64,000 nucleotides of DNA from Aquanectria penicillioides (lineage: Eukaryota; Ascomycota; Sordariomycetes; Hypocreales; Nectriaceae), in contig PYIU01000010.1 in NCBI GenBank assembly GCA_003415625.1, forward strand, positions 2,540,501 to 2,604,500, given 5' to 3'. The notes below the pieces were generated by a model, which saw only the letters and a list, made by a program, of their open reading frames with translations, was not told where the DNA came from and searched no databases. The translations under genes were made by a program, and so were the position numbers. Below are positions 55,340 through 64,000 of the stretch, in pieces (position 1 is the first letter of the stretch; each line of letters starts with the position of its first letter).

Positions 55340-57587
55340 GATGGCCGAATTGTTGCTGAGAGCTGAGAGTGTACAGGCGAGAGCGCAGATAGGCGAGAGG
55401 ATTGAAAATTTGTGAATGTTGGAAACGTATGATTTTATTAATACGAATGTCACAAGTATCCGTAGTCAGTAATTATATATCCTTGTCTATCACAAAGCCG
55501 AGGACAATTATGCGCGGTACTTCGGATGAATGGAGAATGCCAAAAGGAACATTTCCCCACACTTCCCCGCGTTCCGTAAACCCGTCTGTAATCCCGACAC
55601 AAGAGTGTCACATGACCTACCCCTTAAGGCTAAATTTTCCACGCGGTTTTGCTGTCCTACCCTATAGGGTATATCAAACCACAGAGGGCTGCCAGTCGTA
55701 AATCATAAGGATAGGACAGTAAGCCCTTATTTAAGTGATACGACAAGCAATAGCATAGAGGAAGGTGATTCTATACTAATACATACGCAATATAATTTAG
55801 CCAGTTCATGCTTGGAAAACAGATCACCGCTGATATCGCCCTCTTCTGCAATCAAGAACTCCCACAGCTTTTCGAAAATCAAGAAATCATAAATTCAAAG
55901 TCAGCATAATCAACAGGAACTAACTAAGGATCTGGCCTACTCCGGGGTAAATTTTCTTGCCAGCAGGAGTTCCTCTGGTTGACGTTACAGGCAGGCGTGT
56001 ATTTCGTGCAATTCAAACCCGATGTACTTCCAATTGATCACACCCGTTTATCCTTAGTAATGTTATAGCCTCTTTGCTCTTGAGGAAGTCGACATTATCT
56101 TGCCTGTGACCACCGTTCTAGACGAAATCTATTGAGTAGAATCCCTACTAAACTAAAAGGCTAAAGTGTCCCCTAGTCAGAGGGTCGCTGGGTCTGGAGA
56201 CTCAGGTGTTTGGGCATCTCTACAGTTGGTTGGTTGATGCCTGCCTCTGGTCGAACTACGAGCGAAGGCTTCCTAGTGCGGGCTTCAATAAGCAGACAAA
56301 TAACGCATATCATCAGCTAACCGTTGAACTAAGGCGAAAGGTATAGAGAAAACGCCAGTAGATGAGGCACGTGACGGCGGCGGCGAAACTCGTTTTAACG
56401 AGCTGTTAATACATTTCAGCAATCTTTCTTGTCGCTCTCCAACAGACACTTGTAAGGACCCGCCACTACCTAACGATGATCCTGACGCCATTATGCAATG
56501 AATTACCTAGACTTCTTCGCCAAAGGTCTTTCTTTCGTGCCGTCCTCCCTAAACGCAGGCTACGAAGCAATGTGTACGAGCAGGTAGCACAGTGCAACAT
56601 GAAACTCCAGACTCTAAAGCTTAATATTGTGATAGGCGATGATCTAGTTGTCGAAGTCGGCCCGGTTTGCAGACTGAGTGCCGTACGGTTAAAGGCCCAG
56701 CGAAACTACGATGGGCCTTGAAACGGGGGGATGAGATTTGAGAAGACGGGGCGATCTGCCTGGATCATCATTGTGGGCTAAGATGTAAATCTTGTGCTCT
56801 CAACATGGTGCCAGATAATGACGGCTTGGGTATACTATGGTACACCTAATATATCTGGTGAAACTATTACCGACTCTAATGATCCTTGCCATACCCCTCA
56901 CTTTCCCTTTTGTAGGGTCTCATATCCACTCATCAATGTTCCACTATAAATAATAATCGATCAAGGTGCTGCAATTACTTGGAGGATTTGACCGGTTTAC
57001 GTATATAATATTTCTACCTTACCCACGGATTGGCCCAAACAACCTGCCCGAACAAGCTCTTTGGCCCCCCAGCCTGTAGACTTATGCCTGGCATCAAGGA
57101 GTTGGGGTTCGCCAGCCTATTACTACGGGCGAGGTGAGAAATTTCCTGGTTTGGTGGGTAAGTTTACTAGAAAATGACCATACCCGGCCGAAGCTGGCTG
57201 ATCAGCAAGAGTCGCATTCTAGCCTCGTGTAGAGTCGCGTAGCAGCTGTTAATACCGCGGACAAGGAACTGTCAATTCCTCTTCGTCGTCCTCGCTAATG
57301 TCGTCTTCGATATCACAGTCCTCGATATCATACCCATCCACTCTTGCTAAAGGGAAATGGGCCTTTATAGAAGCATTTCTTGGCTTTTTTCTTCTCAGAA
57401 GGAAACGATGGCATGATAGATGAGGCACGGCATTTTCATAGTGGATGAGCATTTGATAATATCACGCAATCGAGACTTTGCTATGGATTATGTTTACACC
57501 TATTGAAGCGGCTTAGCTGATCTCTGCAAATCATGTCCGTTACGTGCATGAAAATGAAACTAGCTATGGGGCTTGTAGCATAATTAA
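55340..57587. other. 2.2-kb gene-poor stretch
   Basis: Two small minus-strand frames begin with ATG: 56491..56285 (MASGSSLGSGGSLQVSVG…) and 57452..57249, whose tail is strongly acidic (EDCDIEDDISEDDEEE). Neither has a recognised family, and both may be chance or fragments of old elements. Nothing else is supported. Confidence 0.35.
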
Positions 57588-58668
57588 TTAATCACTTGCA
57601 AAGGCGAGGTTATCTAACACTGATTTTTCCAGCGGCCTCCAGCCCTCCTGGTTCCCCCACTTCTTTAATAACGCAATTTGCAGGGTCGTGTCGGTCGTAA
57701 TGCCAAGATGTGGAGCATCAGGAAGGTCTGATACGAATTTATGCTGCGGATGTAGCTTCCGCATGATGGCAATGACCTCATTCCAGGTGACGTTTCGGCC
57801 CCAAACTTGAAGGCGTGCATTTTCAACCTCGTGGTCCAAGCTAGCTGCAACATGCAGCACGGCGATATCTTTCACGTCGACCAATATCGCTATCGTTAAC
57901 ATGTCAGAGAATAGGTTTCAAGAAGGATGTGGGAAGGAACGTACTAGCAGGATTCCCGGCAACTGGACTCGTTTCGCCGTGGTACAGCTGCGGAACCCAC
58001 GAAGCCGTCGACCTTTGGTAGTTCTTATGAAGCACTTCACCAAGAACAGTCCCGGGACTGATGATGTTAGTGGTAAAGTGCGTCTTCGCCTCTGCCGCAA
58101 GTTTCCACACTTCTTTCTCGGCAGCAACCTTACTTGCGAAATACACAAGAGCACCTTGGTCTGATCCGTGGGGTGGAGGTGCCCAGGCACGCTCTACTGC
58201 GAATTCGTTCCAGGTATTTCGGTCCACGTGAACTCTTTCTGGACTGAGAATTGCAGCCGCCCCGGCAGAGCTGGTATACACGAAGCGCTTGACTAATGGT
58301 TCCTTTAGTGCCGAGTGGAATATCGAGGACGCGCCGGCGACAGTCTGTGGTATGACTTTGCTCGGATCGGCATCGAAGGTAGCAATGGTCGCTGGGTGTA
58401 TGATAGCGGAGACTCCTTTGACGGCCTCATCAAAAGCATTGTCGGCGGTCATATCAGTTACGCCAACGAGCTCGAAATCGCCGCAGTCCGCATACGGCTT
58501 GAAGACCTCGTCTACAATCCAGGACACTTTGGCTACATCTCGAACAGTGCCACGTACCTTATAGCCGAGCTCGAGGAATTGTTTTATGATGTGGGATGCG
58601 ATGAAGCCTGTTGCACCAGTAACAAGGACCCAGGAGCCATTTGGGATGGTTGTGATTGGTTCCGACAT
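57588..58668 (-). CDS. NAD(P)-dependent short-chain reductase (extended SDR, dihydroflavonol reductase-like)
   Basis: Two exons, 58668..57945 and 57889..57588, 341 aa. The 55-nt intron has a GTACGT donor, a CTGAC branch site and an ATAG acceptor, and joins AGNPA|TILVDVKDIAVLHV. Cofactor binding is by VLVTGATGFIASHI (GxxGxxG, residues about 14-28). Catalytic residues are Ser133 in VYTSSAG, and Tyr176 with Lys180 in YFASK. The C-terminal part (VWGRNVTWNEVIAIMRKLHP) is the usual substrate-domain tail of the Gre2/dihydroflavonol-4-reductase-like group. The expected reaction is NADPH-dependent reduction of an aldehyde or ketone. The substrate is undetermined and no clear pathway neighbour lies adjacent. 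Confidence 0.9.
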
Positions 58669-58999
58669 GATGAAAGAGGCGGTTTTGGCTTAATGGATTG
58701 GAATTCTGTTGATGTGATGTGTTGAATTTCAGGGCTACAGAGCTGACCCTACATCCCATTTTATATTGGCAAAGCCAAAGAGGACCGGAAGGACCGGCAT
58801 TTTATTTTTTTCTAATTTTCGAGGTGCGATCAGGAGCCTGCATTGTAGAGATAGTCGGACGTATACGTTCGAAAAGGGAAGGATCAAAACTTGGCACAGG
58901 CACCTGGAGCAGGGATTGACCCACGGCGGGACTCGTGGCCATGATTAACACTCCAACCATCATACTATTGGAAGCTTGTCAATTGACATAAAATTATTA
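58669..58999. other. intergenic, reductase promoter
   Basis: 331 bp containing the reductase promoter and the end of the next minus-strand gene; nothing else identified. Confidence 0.4.
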
Positions 59000-60029
59000 C
59001 TAGTAAGCCTCAAGCATAGCCACACAATCATCATCTGGGCCCGTGTTGGCTTCAAACAGTCCCAGGTACCGTAGAAATCCCAGGAGCATAAGCCTAACAA
59101 TTGTATCTAGACCAACTGTTTCAGGCCCACCCATTAGCCTCACCATTTCCACAGCCCCCAGGATGTGATTTCGAGATGTGACGGTATCTCCAAGTGATAT
59201 CTACTGGCGCATGTCAGACGTTGACTGCAGCGAAGAAGGCTGGGTAGCAGTTTCTAATTACCTCGTCCATGGCCAGTGCTATTGCATTCCCAATCGTTGA
59301 CTTGTTCACGGACGACAGCCCCGTCAAAATCGTTGTTCTCAGAAGGTGTAAGCTCTTCACCTTGTACTGGATTGCCAATGGCATGAACTTGTGTTCTTGC
59401 TGCTGAATATTGCACAAGTGACGGCATGATTGGAGAAGAGTGCTGTATAAGAAACCCGGATCGACAAGGGAGAGCCGTACCCAGTCCATCATCATATCAG
59501 CACTATACCCTAATGCCGCATTCATGACTTGACAGCGTTTATCCATGTCAGGGACAACAACTCTGACGTCTGGGGCATGTTACTACGGCCGAATCTGCAG
59601 GTTGACTAGATTTGGTTTGGCACCTTGGGGTAGGTAGTTGCACTCACAATGATCGAGCAGGAAGTGGTCTATAGCAGTAAAGGGCTTTGCAAAGCTGGAA
59701 AACGGGTCTCTTTGATCCGACGCCAGTAGACTGACGGGGCCTGGCAAGTTAGGGCTCACTCGTCCTACATCGCTGTCGAGGGGTGATGTCGCTCGAGCGA
59801 CCGCGTTTGGATATTTCCCGGTTCTTGGCCTTTCGTGCTGCACTATAGCGTGCCCGCCATGAAGCTGTACATTCTGTGATTGGTGTTCCACGGTCCGGAG
59901 GCGCCGGGCCCGAGCATGGGTTTCGCAAGCAGAGTGCGAGCGTGCTTGTCGTCGTGCGTTTCTCTTTTCCTCAGCAGACCCACTAAATACATCAACGAAT
60001 TTTATATTGCCTTGTGAGATAGATGACAT
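59000..60029 (-). CDS. fungal_trans_2-like (DUF3468-type) protein, short
   Basis: Three exons, 60029..59648, 59569..59262 and 59200..59000, 296 aa. Intron 1 has GTGAGT and CCCCAG ends and joins FLLDHYVRVVVPDMDKRC. Intron 2 (about 61 nt, GTAATT…CTGAC…GTAG) joins LAMDEISLGDTVTSRNH. The N-terminus reads IKFVDVFSGSAEEKRNARRQARSHSACETHARARR, a basic segment like that of the 41339-43033 protein. The helical segment includes VMNAALGYSADMMMDWVRLSLVDPGFLYSTLLQSCRHLC and ILGAVEMVRLMGGPETVGLDTIVRLMLLGFLRYL. It is shorter than many family members and may lack a C-terminal part. No DNA-binding cluster is visible. It is probably nuclear or regulatory by family resemblance only. Confidence 0.7.
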
Positions 60030-60523
60030 TTTGTTCGATGAAGTTTTGTTGTTAGTACTCTATGGGCATGTATTTTTTGGAGTGTTGATGAGAGCTTTGT
60101 TAATCTCTCAACTACATATTGCCAAGACTTGATCCTTCCTTATAAGGTATAGTGTGGTAAGGATCCTTATCACCACATGCCAAGGCACTAAGTGCATAGC
60201 CTATGGCAGATAGTTGATTGCAATAGCCTAAACAACCCTGACGACAATTCACTGGCGACCCAGCCTAGCTGAGTTATTGTAGTTAGTAAATAGCTGTTTA
60301 GCTATAGGGCCAAAGGTAGGGAAAGGAGGAGGAAGGGAAGCGAAGAGGAAAGAGAAGGGAAGATAATAAGTAAAGAGGGAGAGAGAGAGAGGGAAAAAGG
60401 GGGAGAGTTAAAAAAGCTAAGTGAGTATATACCTTTCAATATAAAAGGTCTTAGTGTAACAGTCTCGTCCAACCCTTACTATAGGGTAGTTAGGTTTAAA
60501 AGATTTAATAATAAATCTGCTTT
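60030..60523. other. intergenic with polypurine tract
   Basis: A G/A-only-rich stretch of about 100 bp lies at 60316-60414 on the plus strand, including an AG repeat. No gene is seen. Confidence 0.5.
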
Positions 60524-60674
60524 TGTAACAAAGACGGGTGACATACCGGCTTGCACAATAGACCAGTCGCCGCTACAGCAAAAGATCCAGCAGTAATCGC
60601 AGTCGCCGCGATTACTGGAGTGTCACATATCTATATATAACGCACCGGTCGGCCGCTGCCGCACCGTTGTTACA
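60524..60674. repeat. short TG..CA element, copy 2 (candidate solo LTR)
   Basis: A 151-bp sequence starting TGTAACAAAG and ending GTTGTTACA. It is flanked by GCTTT on both sides (60519-60523 and 60675-60679), a perfect 5-bp target duplication. Its 8-bp ends form an inverted repeat (TGTAACAA/TTGTTACA). It is related to copy 1 along its length and is less decayed. Confidence 0.88.
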
Positions 60675-60725
60675 GCTTTATACAATAATTTTCTTTATTT
60701 ATTAAAGATTTTATTTAATTTTTAA

Positions 60726-61412
60726 TTAAAGAAACCTATTATAGATAATTCCAAACCCTATTAAAGCAGCCACCAGCACATTTACAGTCGGGACCCTCTT
60801 TAAAGCCGCACCTTGAGGATTCAAATCCTTAATACATTGGTTTTTACAGGCGTCCGTTTTGTCATCGCTGGTTCCATCGCTGTATTGCGTCTTATTCCCG
60901 GTGTAGCACTCTTCGTTGCATTTTCGTACACACCCGTAAGCCAAGCAAGACACGCGATTCTCATTGCTAATTGTCCACCCATCCAATTCACGCTGGCTCC
61001 AAGTTCCGTTTCCGCCGAGCAACTTAGTTGCGCTACTATAAGAATAGCCGTTGGCAACACTTCCTCTTGCAAGGCTTATTGAGATACGGATCTTTGAGTT
61101 GTCAGGTGCCACATCCGCCGGGATCGTAACGGAGACCTCGGTCGCGTTTAGGTCGACCCCGTATATGAGGTAGCATTCTGGTCCCCATCCGCTCCCTGGT
61201 GGCGACAATGCCAGATACACACGATACATGTTGTACTTTTTGCGAAGTTCAGAGTCAGGGGCGAGTCCCGAGTTGATTTTCAGAGTCACGGGTTCATCCA
61301 CGGTGATATTCCATGGAACGACGATGGAGGTCGACATGACTTGGGTCGAGAAGAAGGCAGAAAGAGCGGTGGCCAGGGTGGCCACCCGAAGAACGAAAGA
61401 TGTTAAGACCAT
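60726..61412 (-). CDS. secreted cysteine-rich protein, possibly GPI-anchored
   Basis: 228 aa from ATG 61412. It has an N-terminal signal peptide (VLTSFVLRVATLATALSAFFSTQVMS) and a C-terminal hydrophobic stretch (VPTVNVLVAALIGFGIIYNRFL), a pattern fitting a GPI signal or membrane anchor. The body contains a beta-rich region (IVVPWNITVDEPVTLKINSGL…VSVTIPADVAPDNSKIRISISLARG). A Cys-rich region follows (RVSCLAYGCVRKCNEECYTGNK…DACKNQC) with about eight cysteines, and N-glycosylation sequons are present. No family is recognised. It could be a surface or cell-wall protein. Copy 2 of the short element lies 52 bp beyond its stop. Confidence 0.7.
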   Translation of the reverse strand: MVLTSFVLRVATLATALSAFFSTQVMSTSIVVPWNITVDEPVTLKINSGLAPDSELRKKYNMYRVYLALSPPGSGWGPECYLIYGVDLNATEVSVTIPADVAPDNSKIRISISLARGSVANGYSYSSATKLLGGNGTWSQRELDGWTISNENRVSCLAYGCVRKCNEECYTGNKTQYSDGTSDDKTDACKNQCIKDLNPQGAALKRVPTVNVLVAALIGFGIIYNRFL

Positions 61413-62326
61413 GGCATTTTACACAGGCGTGATACAAGAGATGGCACGTTGAGATTGAGATCCAGACTCTTTGAGGCAAAAAAGTGAGATGTGACGTGAA
61501 GAAATTCCTTAAAGGGGCATCAATTTCGCCACGACTAATCCGGTTAGGCTCATGTCAAAGATGACAAACCCAGCTTACTGTTGTACAGCCTCCTCATGTT
61601 AACAAACGTTAGGTTCAAGAAACAATCAGGTTCCAAAATGAGGTAGAGAGAGTCTGGGGGAGTCAATGACGAGATTGTACCAAAAAAATCAGCAAATTCG
61701 ACCACCTTAGTTCCTTCAAGAAAGTGCAGAAAAAGTACATACAACCAATTATGTGACGGAGAACTTTCTTTTTATTGTAAAAAATGGAGATCCTGTCGAC
61801 GCTAAGGTGGTCGAATTTGCCGAGTTTTTACGGTAGGTCAGTCGCAGGACTTTTATTGACCCTTGGCTTTCTGTTGGTTAAGCTTCCGTGGCTTGTCACG
61901 AGGACCTGCTCAGGCCATGTTTCCATACGCGATGCCGTCTGGTAGCCAGCAGAAACTTCGATGGTGAGGGTTGCCTCTTCTCAATGTTCTCTACATGTTG
62001 TCACTGATGAAAATGTCATGAAGGTAAATGCCTTTAGGTTAGATCAAGACAGGGGTTTTCTCAACTGCCACCCAATGGCCATTTACAACTCGGCTGGTGG
62101 CATTGGTTTGTGCAGACGCCTTGAGACAACAGAATCAGGCTACCAATGGCACATCATGAAACTGGCCAAAGGATCTGCCAACTTGAGCATGTTGCACCTC
62201 AGCTCGTCTTGGCATATGCTCGGCATCTCCCTCGTAGCTATTAAAGACCACCTCTTCCCGCAGCCTGATTGAGTCGCAGCAACCATTTTCCAAGCCACAA
62301 ACAACACCCGTCTCGCTGTCTCCGAG
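61413..62326. other. intergenic with a 19-bp inverted repeat
   Basis: A perfect 19-bp inverted repeat, GCAAATTCGACCACCTTAG at 61692-61710 and its reverse complement at 61802-61820, encloses 91 bp. No gene is seen; the open frame at 61961-62272 lacks any recognised domain. Confidence 0.45.
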
Positions 62327-64000
62327 ATGGAGGGCACAACTCGGCTGCTTCATAGTACCCCAGGGGCTAGCGATGATAACCTCGAGCTTCAAGAGCCTTC
62401 ACAAAAACATTCGGGTCCACACCCAACTTCAAAGCGCAAAGGGCCCAAGAAGACACAAGAAGTCTGGATTTTAATGCTGGTCTTTTATCTTCTCAGTGTG
62501 TTACATCGGATCTGCCAAATTGAGACAGACACTTACTATCACAGCCTTGGCCATCATGGGAGGCCATTTGGGCTTCTTCAAGTGGCTCGACGGTAGGCCA
62601 GCGAAGAATCAGGGCCTCCAGTCCGCCTTTTCCAACATATTTGCTGTTTTCGTGGACCTCACCCTCCTCGGAGGCCTCGGATATGCCTACAACCAGATTC
62701 TCTGGAGGCTGTGGAGCACGAAGGAGGTCCCAACCCAGTTGGCCGACACGCTGGTTGACCTCTCTGACAGCCCGTGGGCTTTATTCCGTCCCAAGGTGTT
62801 TTGTGAATTCTGTCGCATCAAGAGACTATGGTTCGTTAGTCTGGTTTGTGCGATAATTCCCTTCTTGTTGATCTTCCCACCTGGTGGTGTGACAACTGAG
62901 TTTGAGAATCTGCTGAAGAAGAAGCTATCCAATGTCAAGACGATGAACATCACCGATATTGGGAACGGAACTATTCGAAGCTTCGTTGAGCATTCACTAT
63001 TCCAGATGCATGCCGACTTGAATTACAACCCGTAACACCTTCCAACCCCAAACCTTGACAAGATGCTGACTTTAGATAGGACACAGCCAAGGCCTCAACT
63101 CAGGGCAATGGCTGCTCAAGTCCTGGCCTCGGGAGAGCCTGTCAGGATAGATTCTCCCTGCGGTAGTGCGTGCATCTACAACATCTCTCTCGAAGGACCT
63201 ACATTTCATTGCGAGGAGGTGAAAGCTCCCAAGTGCCTTTCCTCCAGTCCCATATACGAGGCCGAAGATATGGGGAACCCTCACATGTCTCCTGTGCGAT
63301 ATGATCTTGGGAACAACGCTTTCAATATCGCCTGGGACCCAAACCCAGACCCCAAAGACTGTGACCAGAAGTCCCGCCGAAGTCTCATCTGCAGGATGAA
63401 GTTGTCGACCTACACGCTCGAGATCGAATACTCGCCCAACGCCTCGCGCTCCATCAAGACCAAAGTCGATAATCACAGGGATATATGGACCAATGAGTCT
63501 CGGATTCAGAATGAGTTTTATCATTACTTTTTCAACAACACCTATGGTCATCAGCGCCCAGAACCAATTCATCTCAATGAACTGCACGCCAATTTTTCAA
63601 AGTCTCAGGCATTTGCAATAAGGCAGGCAGCTATAGGGGCCCTACAAGGCATCATAGTATTCGGTAAGTGCAAAGCACTATCCCAGATATGCTCAAGAGG
63701 GGCTCACTCTTAACAGGCAGTGAGGGCGATGCTAGGTATTTCAACGGAAATGCATCACAAGTGTTAGGCAGTCCCTACATCGGCCTTAACAACAGATACG
63801 AGCCGAGATTCAACATTTCAGCCGAGAGCATAGAGCGTTTTCTCCAAGACGTCGTTATATCGACACTCTCTATCGGTATATCAATGCATGAAGGGGATAT
63901 CGAGGCAATAGAGGGGACTGATGTATACCGCTTTAACGAACTAAAACAGTTCTATATTCCATATGGGATGTGTGCCGTTATGGCGTTTTTTATTAACGCT
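62327..64000 (+). CDS. fungal multi-pass membrane protein, partial at window end
   Basis: At least four exons: 62327..62479, 62529..63031, 63080..63663 and 63717 to beyond 64000. The introns are 49, 48 and 53 nt, and all joins keep the frame: WILML|TLTITALAIMGG, NYNP|TQPRPQLRAM and IVFG|SEGDARYFNG. Transmembrane helices are VWILMLTLTITALAIMGGHLGFF, SNIFAVFVDLTLLGGLGYAYNQILW and RLWFVSLVCAIIPFLLIFPPGG. A large extracellular-looking region follows with N-glycosylation sequons (YNISLEG, YSPNASRS, FNNTYG) and Cys residues in SPCGSACIYN. Domain order and motifs match a common but functionally uncharacterised fungal family of three-to-four-helix membrane proteins. The C-terminus, with further helices, lies outside the window. 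Confidence 0.8.

Noticed and set aside
63072..63587. 171-codon minus-strand frame
   Set aside because: Antisense shadow of exon 3 of the membrane protein, which has clean splice joins on both sides.
1..64000. CRISPR arrays, bacterial operons, riboswitches
   Set aside because: No evenly spaced repeats of that type; introns and gene families are fungal.

Overview
The window looks like nuclear DNA of a filamentous ascomycete, most likely Eurotiales (Aspergillus/Penicillium type). The protein-coding genes are monocistronic on both strands. They carry short introns (about 49-130 nt) with GT..AG ends and CTGAC/CTAAC-like branch sites. The families are typical of these fungi: Zn2Cys6, bZIP and 'fungal_trans' regulators, HET, F-box, GIY-YIG/T5orf172, 14-TM MFS, P450 and 2OG-Fe(II) oxygenases. 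An AT-rich LTR retrotransposon carries mutations that look like repeat-induced point mutation (RIP). The organism is inferred from sequence character only; no search was possible.

Layout. 0-4 kb: a DUF1593 sugar/nucleoside hydrolase-like gene and a GIY-YIG/T5orf172 gene. 4.9-14.1 kb: a compact accessory block. A 14-TM MFS exporter (with an apparent 1-nt frameshift) and a Zn2Cys6 regulator are divergently transcribed from a 490-bp promoter holding three identical 11-bp motifs. An alpha/beta hydrolase, a DUF1772/anthrone-oxygenase-like protein and an isopenicillin N synthase-like 2OG oxygenase follow. No PKS/NRPS/terpene backbone gene is present, so a biosynthetic role is inference. 14-22.6 kb: a Tc1/mariner relic, two unrecognised proteins and a P450. 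22.6-29 kb: a broken kinase-WD40 gene, a secreted S1/P1 nuclease with a decayed tandem copy of its 3' end, and a HET gene. 29.6-36.8 kb: a secreted M14 carboxypeptidase gene split by a 5.5-kb Copia-type retrotransposon with 259-bp LTRs and a perfect 5-bp target duplication. 36.8-39.7 kb: no recognisable gene. 39.7-43 kb: a bZIP regulator and a fungal_trans-type protein. 43-48 kb: a decayed F-box/LRR-like gene and an intact F-box gene. 50-54.5 kb: an alcohol acetyltransferase-like gene with an apparent 1-nt frameshift, and a second 2OG oxygenase. 55-61.4 kb: a small mitochondrial-looking protein, a short-chain reductase, a fungal_trans-like protein and a secreted/GPI-like protein. 62.3-64 kb: a multi-pass membrane protein running off the window.

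Two ~150-bp repeats (49.8 and 60.5 kb), each with TG..CA ends and its own perfect 5-bp target duplication, are probable solo LTRs or short non-autonomous elements. Overall the window alternates small accessory-metabolism islands with repeat-rich DNA in which several genes are broken. The best-supported new observations are the retrotransposon-split carboxypeptidase, the edge-sparing mutation pattern in its LTRs, the repeated promoter motif between the regulator and transporter, and the short TG..CA element family.
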